Shown here in pieces: positions 25,579 through 34,590 of a DNA stretch of 64,000 bases. How positions within the stretch are numbered: the stretch's first letter is position 1; every line of letters starts with the position of its first letter. The notes beneath the pieces are model-generated. The model had not been told where the DNA came from. It made no database searches and saw nothing but the letters and a program-made list of their open reading frames with translations. The position numbers and the translations under genes were made by a program. Source of the stretch: Elusimicrobiota bacterium (GTDB taxonomy: Bacteria; Elusimicrobiota; Elusimicrobia; UBA1565; UBA9628); the NCBI GenBank assembly GCA_028868375.1, contig JAGWUP010000005.1:62001-126000 (forward strand), given 5' to 3'.

Positions 25579-26057
25579 GGCGTTACGCGAGGCTGGTGAT
25601 TCTCGTCGCGGCGGCGATGCTCGCTCAATGGTGGTGGTCCAGCCATGGCATGCTGGGCGGCGTGGCTCCCCAGCTCCTGCTGGTGCTCACGATCATCGTC
25701 GCCGCGCGCCATGGAGCGATCAAGGCCATGGTGATCGGATTTTTCTGGGGGCTGTTCATCGATCTGATGAGCGCTCGTCTGGTTGGGGCGAACGCCTTGG
25801 CGCTGACGCTGGTCGCCTACGGAACGGGTTTGGCCCGCCGGCAGGTCGACCTGCTTGGCATAGAGCCCCAGTGCGCGATCGTCTTCGCGCTGACGCCTCT
25901 GTATTTCCTGTTCTGGGGCCTGCTGGGCCTGCTCTTCTCCGGCTCCTTCTTGTGGGTCGGTTGGCGCTCGTTTTTATTCGATCCCTTCTACAATTGCCTG
26001 GTCGCCGCGCTGGCCTTCCTTCTTTGGGATCCCTGGGTCGAGGGCAAGCCGCGATGA
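25575..26057 (+). CDS. mreD: rod shape-determining protein MreD
   Basis: The 160-residue polytopic membrane protein has five or six helices with the MreD-like segments GFFWGLFIDLMSARLVGANALALTLVAYG and FDPFYNCLVAALAFLLWD. Its start overlaps the mreC stop (ATGA) and its stop overlaps the mrdA start. Function in the elongasome is inferred from family and position. Confidence 0.9.
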   Translation: MRRYARLVILVAAAMLAQWWWSSHGMLGGVAPQLLLVLTIIVAARHGAIKAMVIGFFWGLFIDLMSARLVGANALALTLVAYGTGLARRQVDLLGIEPQCAIVFALTPLYFLFWGLLGLLFSGSFLWVGWRSFLFDPFYNCLVAALAFLLWDPWVEGKPR

Positions 26058-27823
26058 TCCGGGACCACTCCGCCCTGCAGGGTCGCTTGCGCTTTTTGTG
26101 GACCCTGATCTGGTTGTCAGGAGTGGTTTTAGGCTTGCGGCTTTTTCAGCTCCAAATCCTGCAGAGTTCCCGCTACAAATTAGCGGCCGAGCGCAATCGC
26201 TCCCAGATCATCCCCCAGGCGGCTCCTCGGGGCCGCATCTACGACCGCAACGGAGTCCTGCTCGCCACGAGCGTTCCGGCCTTCACTTTGATCTACATCC
26301 CCGGCAAGCGCCGCGACAACGTGGACCTGCGACCGCTGGCTCGGGAATTGGCACGAGAGCTCAAGCAGGACCCCCGCGGGCTTTACGCCAAGCTCCAGCA
26401 GGCGGTCCGGCAAGAGACGGCCGTCCGCTTGGCGGAGAATCTGCCGCGAGCCACGATGTTCCGGCTCTCGGAGCTCAAGAGCATCTATCCGGGGATCGAT
26501 TTGATCGTCGAGGCTCGCCGCTATTATCCCTTCGGCCGCTTCGCCAGCCACCTCATCGGCTACCTGGGCAGGATCGATCCCCGCTCCTGGGAAAGGCTGA
26601 GGGGGAAGGGCTATCGGCCGGACTCCCGCATAGGCCGCCTTGGGCTGGAGGGGGTGTTCGAAAACGAGTTGCGGGGTCGCGACGGCGGCATCCGGCTGGA
26701 GGTCGACGCGCGCGGGCGAATCAAGCGCATCCTGGAGCGCATCGACTGGAGAGCGGGCGACGACCTCCACTTGACGATCGACGCGAGCATCCAAAAGGTC
26801 GCCGACGAGGCCCTGCGGAATTCGAAGACCGGCCGCGGCGCCGTCGTCGCCATCGACCCGCGCACGGGAGACATCTTGGCCCTTTCCTCCCAGCCTGATT
26901 TCGATCCCAACGCGTTGCTGTCCCCGGATCCGCGGGTCGTGATCAAGCAGGTGCGCGACTTGCCGGAGTTCGACTATGCGATCTCCGGCAACTATCCGCC
27001 GGGTTCGACCTTCAAGCCGATCGTGGCGGCCGCCGGCCTCAACGAGGGACTCATCGATCCGGATGAGAGCGTCTACTGTCCTGGTTATTTCGACCTCGGC
27101 CATCGTCGTTTCCTCTGCTGGCAGCACTCCGGACACCATGAGATATCGTTCTTGATGGGCCTGGCGCAATCCTGCGACGTCTACTTCTACAAGATGGGGC
27201 TCAAGATGGGCGCCGGCGTCATCGAGCGCTACGAGCGTGAATTCCATCTCGGCCGCAAGACCGGAGTGATTCTGGCCGGCGAGAGCGGCGGACGCTTGTC
27301 CGGCCCGGCGGCCCGCGCCGAGAGCGGGCGCGCCTGGTATGACGGGGATACCCTCAACCTCGCCATCGGCCAAGGATCGTTGCTGGTGACGCCCCTGCAG
27401 ATGGCGTTGGTGGCGGCGACCCTGGCCAATCACGGCGTCATCTGGCGCCCGCATTGCATCAAGAGGATCGTGTACGCCGACGGGCGGCCGGACTACGTGC
27501 AAAGCCCGGAGAAGGTCGGCTTTGTCCAGCTCAAGGACTCCACCTGGTCCTTGCTTTGGCGGGCGATGGGGCTGGTCGTCACCGACGGGACGGCTCACCA
27601 GGCCCAGATCCCGGGCCTGGAGGTGCGCGGCAAGACGGGGACCGCCCAGAATCCGCGAGGGGAGGACCATGCTTGGTTTATCGCCTTCGCCAATCGTCCG
27701 GGTCGTCCGCCGAGCGTCGCGGTGGCGGTCCTGGTCATGAACGGCGGGCATGCCTCGGGCGTGGCGGTGCCCATCGCTCGCCAGGTCATCGCCGCGGCGT
27801 TTGGCGAGGGGAGGACTCCTTGA
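26054..27823 (+). CDS. mrdA: penicillin-binding protein 2 (elongasome transpeptidase)
   Basis: This 589-residue protein has an N-terminal transmembrane helix and a PBP dimerisation domain starting PRGRIYDRNGVLLATS. The transpeptidase domain has the SxxK motif in PPGSTFKP (Ser near residue 317), SCD in QSCDVYFYKMG and KTGTAQN. It cross-links peptidoglycan during elongation with RodA. The four overlapping genes mreC, mreD, mrdA and rodA are one translational block. Confidence 0.95.
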   Translation: MIRDHSALQGRLRFLWTLIWLSGVVLGLRLFQLQILQSSRYKLAAERNRSQIIPQAAPRGRIYDRNGVLLATSVPAFTLIYIPGKRRDNVDLRPLARELARELKQDPRGLYAKLQQAVRQETAVRLAENLPRATMFRLSELKSIYPGIDLIVEARRYYPFGRFASHLIGYLGRIDPRSWERLRGKGYRPDSRIGRLGLEGVFENELRGRDGGIRLEVDARGRIKRILERIDWRAGDDLHLTIDASIQKVADEALRNSKTGRGAVVAIDPRTGDILALSSQPDFDPNALLSPDPRVVIKQVRDLPEFDYAISGNYPPGSTFKPIVAAAGLNEGLIDPDESVYCPGYFDLGHRRFLCWQHSGHHEISFLMGLAQSCDVYFYKMGLKMGAGVIERYEREFHLGRKTGVILAGESGGRLSGPAARAESGRAWYDGDTLNLAIGQGSLLVTPLQMALVAATLANHGVIWRPHCIKRIVYADGRPDYVQSPEKVGFVQLKDSTWSLLWRAMGLVVTDGTAHQAQIPGLEVRGKTGTAQNPRGEDHAWFIAFANRPGRPPSVAVAVLVMNGGHASGVAVPIARQVIAAAFGEGRTP

Positions 27824-29163
27824 TGCTGACCCGAGCCGAGAGCGGAGCCAAGGGGCGCGTCGATTGGGCGCTCGTGTTCGCCGCTTCCAGCCTCGCGCTC
27901 ATCGGGACCTTGGCCGTTTTCTCGGCCGCCAGCCCGCTTGCCTCCTATGCCAGCATCCTGCGGACGCATTTCATGGCCTTGGCCCTGGGCGCGCTGCTGT
28001 TCCTTTTGGGGATGAACTTCAACTATCAGATCTTCCAGGATCAGGCCAAGGCCGTCTACTTCGTCGCGCTGGCGCTGCTGGCGATCGTCCTGGTCGCGGG
28101 ATCGGCGCACCGCGGACATAGGGCTTGGCTTCATATGGGGTTCTTCACCTTCCAGCCGGCGGAGCTGGCTCGCGTCGTCATGATCCTGGTCTTGGCGGCT
28201 TTCCTCGACGCGCGCGCGCGCAAGATGCGGGACCTGTCGACGATCTTGTACACGATGGCCCTGGCCGCTCCCGTGATGGTGCTGATTCTCAAGCAGCCGG
28301 ATTTTTCAACGGCTCTGACATTCCTACCCATCATGCTCGGCATGCTGTTTTGCGGAGGAGCCGACATCGCTCATCTGCTGGCGTTCGTGGGCTACGGCTT
28401 GACCACGATCGCGATGCCGCTCGTTTACACTTTCGTTCGCTTCCATTCCGCGGAGTTGAAAACCGAAGCCGCGGCGCGTTTCGTCATGAGGACGTCGCAT
28501 TTTGGCGCGGCGACGGCCAGCGTCCTTCTGGCGGCCGCCGCGCTTTGCCTGATCGCTTGGAGGCTTTCGGTGCTGCTGCGCTTGCGGCTGCGGGCGGCCT
28601 ATTTCGCGGCGATTCCGGTCGTTCTTTCCGCCGGCGTTCTGTCCGGAATCTTCGTCAACGGGCAGATGAAAGGCTATCAACGCGACCGCTTCGTCGCTTA
28701 CGTCGCTCCGCAGGCCGACATCCAGGGGGCCGCTTATCACGTGCATCAATCGCAAATCGCCATAGGCTCCGGCGGCCCCTGGGGCAAGGGGCTGTTCAAC
28801 GGCACTCAGTCCCAGTTGGGCTTCTTGCCGGAGCGGCATACCGACTTCATCTTTTCGGTGGTCGGCGAGGAGATGGGATTCTTGGGAACGATGGCCATAC
28901 TCTGTCTTTACCTCTTGCTGATCTGGCGGATCGTGGCGATCGCCAAGCTGGCGCGGGATCGCTATGGCTTTCTGGTCTGCGTCGGCTTGGCGACGATGTT
29001 CGCTTTCGAGCTGACGCTGAACGTCGGGATGTGCCTGGGCTTGATGCCGGTGGCCGGCATCCCCCTGCCTTTGATCTCTTACGGGGGGTCGAGTCTCGTC
29101 ATCACGCTTTGGTCGTTGGGCATCGTCGCGAATGTTTATTCGCGGCGGTATGCCTTGCTGTAA
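27823..29163 (+). CDS. rodA: RodA, SEDS-family peptidoglycan glycosyltransferase
   Basis: The 446-residue membrane protein has the SEDS landmarks HMGFFTFQPAELARV, LKQPDFSTALTFLPIM, the periplasmic loop with GPWGKGLFNGTQSQLGFLPERHTDFIFSVVGEEMGF and the C-terminal PLPLISYGGSSL. It is about 75 residues longer than E. coli RodA because of an extra helical segment near residues 200-270. GGGGAGG 7 nt upstream gives a strong ribosome binding site; ATG shares a base with the mrdA stop. Confidence 0.94.
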   Translation: MLTRAESGAKGRVDWALVFAASSLALIGTLAVFSAASPLASYASILRTHFMALALGALLFLLGMNFNYQIFQDQAKAVYFVALALLAIVLVAGSAHRGHRAWLHMGFFTFQPAELARVVMILVLAAFLDARARKMRDLSTILYTMALAAPVMVLILKQPDFSTALTFLPIMLGMLFCGGADIAHLLAFVGYGLTTIAMPLVYTFVRFHSAELKTEAAARFVMRTSHFGAATASVLLAAAALCLIAWRLSVLLRLRLRAAYFAAIPVVLSAGVLSGIFVNGQMKGYQRDRFVAYVAPQADIQGAAYHVHQSQIAIGSGGPWGKGLFNGTQSQLGFLPERHTDFIFSVVGEEMGFLGTMAILCLYLLLIWRIVAIAKLARDRYGFLVCVGLATMFAFELTLNVGMCLGLMPVAGIPLPLISYGGSSLVITLWSLGIVANVYSRRYALL

Positions 29164-29184
29164 AACTATTTGGAAGGAGAATCT

Positions 29185-31134
29185 ATGTCGAACGAAGAGA
29201 AAAACCAGGAGCCTACGGCTCCCGCTCTGGAACGAATCATCGACAGGCCCATGCCTTCGCCGGCCCAATCGCGCGAGCAGCCGCGGCAGGAGCCCCGGCA
29301 AACGCCGCCGCCGTCGCAGCAACAGCCGCAACGCTCGCAGCAGCAGCAGCAGCAACAGCAGCCGCAGCAGCAGGCCCAACCGTCGCACGAGGGGGGGCAT
29401 CGCCGCCGCCGCCGCCGCGGCCGCGGCCGCGGTCGCGGGCAGGGAGCGCCGCAAGACGGCCAGGCCTCCCAAGCGCCGGCAACTCCACAGCCGCCCGCCG
29501 CGGAGCGGCAGGAGCGGCAGGAACGGCGGGAGCAGCAGCCGCGCCACGAGGATCGCCGCCGGGACGATCAGGAGCGGGAACGCCGCCGCCGCGAGGAGAG
29601 CCAGCAGCGGCATCGCGACGATCGGCGCGGGGAGCATCCGCGGGCCGAGGAGCGCCAGCGCGGCGAGCGCGTCCATTATCGCGCGGAGCGGCCGAAGCAG
29701 GCCGTCAAGCGGGAAATACTCGCCAACACCGGCATCGAGGAGACCCGGGTCGCCATCGTGGAGAACGGGCGCTTGGCGGAGGTGCTCTGGGAGCGCAAGA
29801 GCGAGGAGTCGATCGTCGGCAACATCTATAAGGGCGTCGTGGAGAACGTGCTTCCCGGCATCTCGTCCGCTTTCGTCAACATCGGCTTCGAGAAAAACGC
29901 CTACCTCTACATTTCCGACGTGTTGGGGGAGCGCGGAGCCGCCATCGACGCGACCCTCAAGAAGGCCCAGTGCATCATGGTGCAGGTCGCCAAGGAGGCC
30001 ATCGGGACCAAGGGGATGAAGGTGACGATGGACGTCTCGCTGCCCGGGCGCTATCTCGTGTTCACGCCCTTCCAAAACTACATCGGCATCTCCAAGCACA
30101 TCGAGGAGCCGGCGGAGCGCAAGCGCCTGGGCGAGATCGTCGACAAGCTCGTCGCCGAAGTCCTCGGCGGAAGGGGAGTCGTGGTGCGCACGGAGGCCGA
30201 GGGCGTGTCGGCCGAGGACCTCGAGCGTGAGGTGAAGTACCTCTGGCAGACCTGGGAGGCAATTCAGAAGAAGATGGAGCAGCCGGCCGCGCCGACGCTC
30301 CTGCACAAGGACCTCGACATCACCCTCCAGGTGGCGCGCGACATCCTGTCGGACGACGTCTACGTCTACCTGATCGACGACAGGGAGGCGCACAAACGCG
30401 TTTTGGAGTTCGTCGAGCGCATCTCGCCGGAGCTTAAGGAGCGCGTGCGCTATTACGACGCCCGCACGCCCATTTTCAAGGCGTTCAACCTCGAGGGCGA
30501 CATCCAGGGATTGCGCCGGATCAAGGTCCCCCTGCCCAACGGCGGCTCCATCGTCATCCAGGAGGCGGAGTCCCTCTGCGCCATCGACGTCAACACCGGG
30601 CGCTTCACCGGCAGCAAGTCCCAGGAGGAGACCGTCACCCAGACCAACATCGAGGCTGCCGTCGAGGTCGCCCAGCAATTGCGCCTGCGCAACATCGGCG
30701 GCATCATCGTCGTCGATTTTATCGACATGAGGAAGGCCTCCAACCGCAACAAGGTGATGGAGGCCTTCGCCCAGGCCGTCAGGAGCGATCGGGCCAAGAT
30801 CCGCATACTGCCGATCACCCGCCTGGGCCTCATCGAGATGACTCGCGAGCGCAAGCGCGAGTCCACGGTCAGCCTGATCACGGAGGAATGCCCCGAATGC
30901 AAGGGAGCCGGGCGCGTCCTCTCGGCGGAGACGCTGCGCATCCGCGTCCAGAGGGAAATCCTCGAGCTGACCGGAGGCCGCCCCGGCGGGCAGATACGCC
31001 TGCTGCTGCACCCGGCCGTCGCCGAGGCCTTCCGCGGCGCCCAGGCCCTGCTCGAGAAGAACGTGCAGCGCTCGGTCAAGATACAGGCGGACGCGCAGAT
31101 CAAGTGGGAGGATTATCGGATTGTCTTGGAGTAG
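29185..31134 (+). CDS. rng: RNase E/G-family endoribonuclease with long disordered N-terminus
   Basis: The ATG at 29185 is chosen because GGAAGGAG lies 5 nt upstream. The 649-residue protein starts with about 175 disordered residues: Pro/Gln-rich with a run of eight Gln (52-59), an Arg tract GGHRRRRRRGRGRGRG (70-85) and charged Arg/Glu repeats. An S1 RNA-binding domain follows (about 205-290, SIVGNIYKGVVENVLPGISS). The DNase I-like catalytic domain has IDVNTGRF and VVDFIDM, which hold the metal-binding aspartates, and the Zn-link CPECKGAG. It should process rRNA and decay mRNA. The disordered part is N-terminal, unlike the C-terminal scaffold of RNase E. Confidence 0.93.
   Translation: MSNEEKNQEPTAPALERIIDRPMPSPAQSREQPRQEPRQTPPPSQQQPQRSQQQQQQQQPQQQAQPSHEGGHRRRRRRGRGRGRGQGAPQDGQASQAPATPQPPAAERQERQERREQQPRHEDRRRDDQERERRRREESQQRHRDDRRGEHPRAEERQRGERVHYRAERPKQAVKREILANTGIEETRVAIVENGRLAEVLWERKSEESIVGNIYKGVVENVLPGISSAFVNIGFEKNAYLYISDVLGERGAAIDATLKKAQCIMVQVAKEAIGTKGMKVTMDVSLPGRYLVFTPFQNYIGISKHIEEPAERKRLGEIVDKLVAEVLGGRGVVVRTEAEGVSAEDLEREVKYLWQTWEAIQKKMEQPAAPTLLHKDLDITLQVARDILSDDVYVYLIDDREAHKRVLEFVERISPELKERVRYYDARTPIFKAFNLEGDIQGLRRIKVPLPNGGSIVIQEAESLCAIDVNTGRFTGSKSQEETVTQTNIEAAVEVAQQLRLRNIGGIIVVDFIDMRKASNRNKVMEAFAQAVRSDRAKIRILPITRLGLIEMTRERKRESTVSLITEECPECKGAGRVLSAETLRIRVQREILELTGGRPGGQIRLLLHPAVAEAFRGAQALLEKNVQRSVKIQADAQIKWEDYRIVLE
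29339..29377 (+). repeat. CAG/CAA trinucleotide tract coding poly-Gln
   Basis: A run of mostly CAG triplets inside the RNase E/G gene codes eight consecutive Gln, then Pro and three more. Such tracts can change length by replication slippage without shifting the frame. Confidence 0.8.
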
Positions 31135-32641
31135 AGACGGCCGGCGACGCGTCGGCAAGGTTCTCGCGGCGATGGCCTGCCTCGTCGTTTTGGCGGGCGG
31201 CGCGCCGAGGGCCGAGACGCTGTCCGTAAGCGGCGGCAAGATCGGCTCGATCGACGCCTGGCTGGGGCCGACCGGCTATTTCCTGGATCTCGACCAAGCG
31301 GCGCGCCTCTACGGCGCACAGCTTTATTGGAGCCGGGTCTCCGGCGGCCTGCGGCTGTCCTTGCGCGGACGCTCTCTGCGCTTGACCCTGGGCGGCAAGA
31401 CCGCGCGGCTTGACGGCAAGACGGCGGCGCTGGACGCCGCTGTGCTGCTGCGCTCCTCCCGGGCCTTCGCGCCCCTGTCTTTTTTCGAGGCAGAGGCGTT
31501 CTCGGATTGGGCCGGTGCCGACACCTCCTTCGATCCGGAAGCCAAACGCTTGTCCGTCGCCTGGCGCGCCACTGTGGGCCGCATCCGCTGGGCGGCGCAC
31601 GAGGACTACACGCGCCTGGTGGCGGAGCTGGGGCCGCGGGCGCCGTTTCACGCCAGCCCGCGGGGCACGGGAGGCTTGGAGATATCGTTTCCCTACGGCC
31701 ATATCGCCTCGGCCGGCGAGGTGCGGGTCAAGGATCGTTTCTTGGCCTCCTACGCGCTCAGCCAAGGCGCCAGGGCCGCGAAGCTGGTCGTGAGGTTTCG
31801 CCGGCCGGGACTTCAGTGGCGGACCACCGAGCTGGACGGCCCGCGGCGCCTGGTCCTCGACATCGCCGCCGACCTGCCGCCGGACGTCCCGCCGGAGCCT
31901 GCGTCACCGCCGCTGGCACCCCTGCCTCTGCGGGCGGCCCCGCCCCGGCCCGGGCACCGGCGGCCGCGCATCGTCATCGACGCGGGGCACGGCGGCAAGG
32001 ATCCGGGAGCCACCGGGGTGCGCGGAACCCAGGAAAAGGACATCACCCTGCGCGCCGCCCTCGACCTGGAGAAGCTGCTCAAACGGGACGGCCGCTTCGA
32101 AGTTCTGATGACGAGGACCGACGACCGCTTCGTCGCCCTTTCGGATCGCTCGAAGCTGGCCAATGAGTCCGGGGCGGACCTCTTCGTTTCCCTGCATTGC
32201 AACGCTTCCGGGAGCTCCGGCAACCACGGCTTCGAGGTGTATTCCATGAGCGAGAAGGCCAGCGATCCCGCGGCTCAGGAGCTGGCCGATCGCGAGAACG
32301 CCTCGGTGGCCCTGGAGGGATCGAGCCGCGAGGACGTGCAGGCTCAATTGCTGCTGTTGGAAATGGGCAAGACCGAGAACATCAACGAGTCCGCGGTCTT
32401 GGCGGCCTTGATCGCGCGCGATCTCGATCATCGGCGCATCGCAATCCATGACAACGGGGTCAAGCAGGCCGGCTTCTACGTGCTGCGCGGCACCCACGCC
32501 CCGGCCATACTCTTCGAGATGGCCTACCTCACCAACCGGAAGGACGAGGCCAAGCTGCGCGGCTCCCGCTTCCGGCGCAAGCTCATGGCCGGAGTCTTCG
32601 CGGGCATCAAGGATTACGCCGGAAGGCGCGGCTGGCTATGA
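31121..32641 (+). CDS. secreted N-acetylmuramoyl-L-alanine amidase (AmiA/B/C type)
   Basis: The TTG start at 31121 is supported by GGGAGG 9 nt upstream and gives a basic n-region and signal peptide (to about residue 31, PRA-ET). Two N-terminal beta regions resemble a copper-amine-oxidase-like domain and an AMIN domain. The C-terminal Amidase_3 domain has DAGHGGKDPGA, LHCNASG and the terminal FEMAYLTN, which hold the zinc ligands and catalytic glutamate. It removes stem peptides from glycan strands, usually at division. It overlaps rng by 14 bp and murI by 4 bp. Confidence 0.9.
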   Translation: MSWSRDGRRRVGKVLAAMACLVVLAGGAPRAETLSVSGGKIGSIDAWLGPTGYFLDLDQAARLYGAQLYWSRVSGGLRLSLRGRSLRLTLGGKTARLDGKTAALDAAVLLRSSRAFAPLSFFEAEAFSDWAGADTSFDPEAKRLSVAWRATVGRIRWAAHEDYTRLVAELGPRAPFHASPRGTGGLEISFPYGHIASAGEVRVKDRFLASYALSQGARAAKLVVRFRRPGLQWRTTELDGPRRLVLDIAADLPPDVPPEPASPPLAPLPLRAAPPRPGHRRPRIVIDAGHGGKDPGATGVRGTQEKDITLRAALDLEKLLKRDGRFEVLMTRTDDRFVALSDRSKLANESGADLFVSLHCNASGSSGNHGFEVYSMSEKASDPAAQELADRENASVALEGSSREDVQAQLLLLEMGKTENINESAVLAALIARDLDHRRIAIHDNGVKQAGFYVLRGTHAPAILFEMAYLTNRKDEAKLRGSRFRRKLMAGVFAGIKDYAGRRGWL

Positions 32642-33441
32642 GAGCCTCCACCCGCCCCATCGGGGTGTTCGATTCCGGCCTCGGCGGCTTGACCGTCCTC
32701 TCCGCCCTGGCGCGGCGCATGCCGGAGGAGCATCTGATCTACTTCGGCGACACCGCCCACGTGCCCTACGGCTCCAAATCGAGGCAGGCCGTGGCCAGAT
32801 ACTCCCTGGAGATCGCGCGCTTCTTGGAGCGGCGGGGGATCAAGGTTCTGGTCGTGGCCTGCAACACCTCCTCGGCCCTGGCCTTGCCCTTGATTAAAAG
32901 GGCGGTCAAGGTTCCCGTCGTCGGGGTCGTCGATTCCGGCGTCCGGGCGGTCGCGGCCGGGGGCTATCGGCGCGTCGGAGTCATCGGCACGGAGGCCACG
33001 ATCGCCTCGCTGGCCTATCAGCGCGCCCTGCGCCGCGCCTTGCCGAAAGCGGCGATCGCGGCCCGTGCCTGCCCGCTGCTGGTTCCCTTGGTCGAGGAAG
33101 GCTGGTGGGACCGCCGCGTGACCGAGGAGGTGGCCCGCGAGTATCTCCGGCCGCTTTTGGCGCGACGCATCGAGGCCTTGGTCCTGGGCTGCACGCATTA
33201 TCCCTTGCTCAAGCGAACCCTCGGCAGGATCGCGGGCGCTCGGGTGGCCCTCGTCGATTCCGCCGAGGAGACGGCCCTGCGCACGGAGCGCCTGCTGTCG
33301 GCCTCCGGCCTCAGGCGCGCCGGCGGTTTCGGCAGAAGGCGGTATTTCGTTTCGGACGCGCCCGCCCGCTTTACGGCCCTTTCGAGCCGATTTTTAGGCG
33401 TACGGGTCTCGCGGGTGGAGCGTCGCAATTTCGGCTCATGA
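32638..33441 (+). CDS. murI: glutamate racemase
   Basis: The 267-residue enzyme makes D-glutamate for peptidoglycan. It shows IGVFDSGLGGLTVL, the first catalytic cysteine Cys75 in VVACNTSSA and the second Cys185 in LGCTHYPLL. Length is normal. Its position between a murein amidase gene and rho links wall metabolism with the RNA genes only by operon structure. Confidence 0.95.
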   Translation: MRASTRPIGVFDSGLGGLTVLSALARRMPEEHLIYFGDTAHVPYGSKSRQAVARYSLEIARFLERRGIKVLVVACNTSSALALPLIKRAVKVPVVGVVDSGVRAVAAGGYRRVGVIGTEATIASLAYQRALRRALPKAAIAARACPLLVPLVEEGWWDRRVTEEVAREYLRPLLARRIEALVLGCTHYPLLKRTLGRIAGARVALVDSAEETALRTERLLSASGLRRAGGFGRRRYFVSDAPARFTALSSRFLGVRVSRVERRNFGS

Positions 33442-33462
33442 AGCCGGTGGGAGAGGAATAAC

Positions 33463-34590
33463 ATGAACGACGGAAGGCAGGGCGGACAAGGCGAGCCGGG
33501 CGGCCAGAGGCCCGGAGGATCCCAGCAGGGGTCGGGAGGGCAGCCGGGACAGCCGGCCGGCGCGGGCCACGGCTTCTACGGCGGCCATCGCAGGCGGCGG
33601 CGTCGACGCGGCCGCGGGCACGGACACGGCGGACAAGGACAGCAAGGCGGCCAGTTCCGCCAGGGCGGCGGCAACCATCAGCAGCAGCCGCCGCGCCTGC
33701 GCCCCCAGGATATCCAGCGCGGTCCCAGCGAGGCCGAGAGGGCCTTCATGTCGAAGACCCCGATCGACCCGCAGCCCTGGATAGAGCTGGAGAAGGGCTC
33801 CACCGACATCTCGGTGCGGGCGATGGACATCCTCTGTCCGATCGGCAAGGGCACCCGCGGCCTGATCGTGGCGCCCCCCAAGGCCGGCAAGACGACGTTT
33901 CTAAAGGCCATCAGCAACGCCGTCACCCTCTCCGAGCCGACGATCCAGCAGTACGTCCTGCTCATCGACGAGCGCCCGGAAGAGGTCACGGACTTCAAGC
34001 GCTCCGTCAAGGCGGAGGTCGTCGCCTCCTCCTCCGATCAGTCCTACGACCGCCACGTCCAGGTCGCCGAGGAATTGATCCGCAAGGCGGTCACGGAGGC
34101 CTCGAGCGGCAAGGATGTCTTCATCCTGCTCGACTCCTTGACGCGCCTGGCCCGCGTCCACAATCAGTTCGCGACGGGCCAGCGCACGATGTCCGGAGGC
34201 CTGGACAGCCGCGCCATGGAGGTGCCGCGCCGCTTCTTCGGCTGCGCGCGCAAGCTGGAGGAGGGCGGCTCCCTGACGATACTGGCCACCATTCTCGTCG
34301 ACACCGGCAGCCGCATGGACGAGGTGATCTTCCAGGAGTTCAAGGGCACCGGCAACATGGAGCTGGTGCTCTCCCGGCAGGCCTCGGAGATGCGCATCTT
34401 CCCGGCGATGAAGGTCCGGGAGTCCGGAACGCGCAAGGAGGAGAAGCTGTTGCCGCCCCAGACCTTGGAGAGCGTCTGGAAGCTGCGCCGGGCGCTGGCA
34501 GACAAGGGGGAGATCGAGTCGCTCAAGCTCTTCGTCGAGATGCTTCGGCTGCACAAGACCAACCAGGCGCTGCTGGCCACGCTGCGATGA
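33463..34590 (+). CDS. rho: transcription termination factor Rho lacking the OB-fold domain
   Basis: This 375-residue protein has a complete Rho motor: Walker A APPKAGKTT (137-145), IDERPEEVTD, Walker B FILLDSLTRLARVHN, the Q-loop region LVDTGSRMDEVIF and the R-loop region RESGTRKEEKLL. The first 95 residues are Gly/Gln-rich with an Arg tract (GGHRRRRRRRGRGHGHG, 40-56). The cold-shock/OB-fold primary RNA-binding domain and Rho N helix domain that normally precede the motor are not there; the family sequence resumes near FMSKTPIDP (95). GGAGAGGA 6 nt before the ATG and the murI stop 21 nt upstream exclude a longer start. RNA capture may instead use the Arg/Gly segment (inference). Confidence 0.93.
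   Translation: MNDGRQGGQGEPGGQRPGGSQQGSGGQPGQPAGAGHGFYGGHRRRRRRRGRGHGHGGQGQQGGQFRQGGGNHQQQPPRLRPQDIQRGPSEAERAFMSKTPIDPQPWIELEKGSTDISVRAMDILCPIGKGTRGLIVAPPKAGKTTFLKAISNAVTLSEPTIQQYVLLIDERPEEVTDFKRSVKAEVVASSSDQSYDRHVQVAEELIRKAVTEASSGKDVFILLDSLTRLARVHNQFATGQRTMSGGLDSRAMEVPRRFFGCARKLEEGGSLTILATILVDTGSRMDEVIFQEFKGTGNMELVLSRQASEMRIFPAMKVRESGTRKEEKLLPPQTLESVWKLRRALADKGEIESLKLFVEMLRLHKTNQALLATLR

Noticed and set aside
26054-29163. FtsI/FtsW division pair instead of PBP2/RodA
   Set aside because: The position behind mreBCD and the PBP2-type start (PRGRIYDRNG, then no PASTA or division-type features) fit the elongation pair better.
29401-29450. Arg/Gly-coding GC-rich repeat as a possible DNA repeat element
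   Set aside because: The codons form a protein-level motif inside an intact frame; no flanking repeats or insertion signs were seen.
28324-31239. A 971-codon open frame on the minus strand
   Set aside because: It lies opposite rodA, RNase E/G and the start of the amidase gene, all with clear family motifs. Its translation is low-complexity and has no recognisable domain, a common effect of high GC content.
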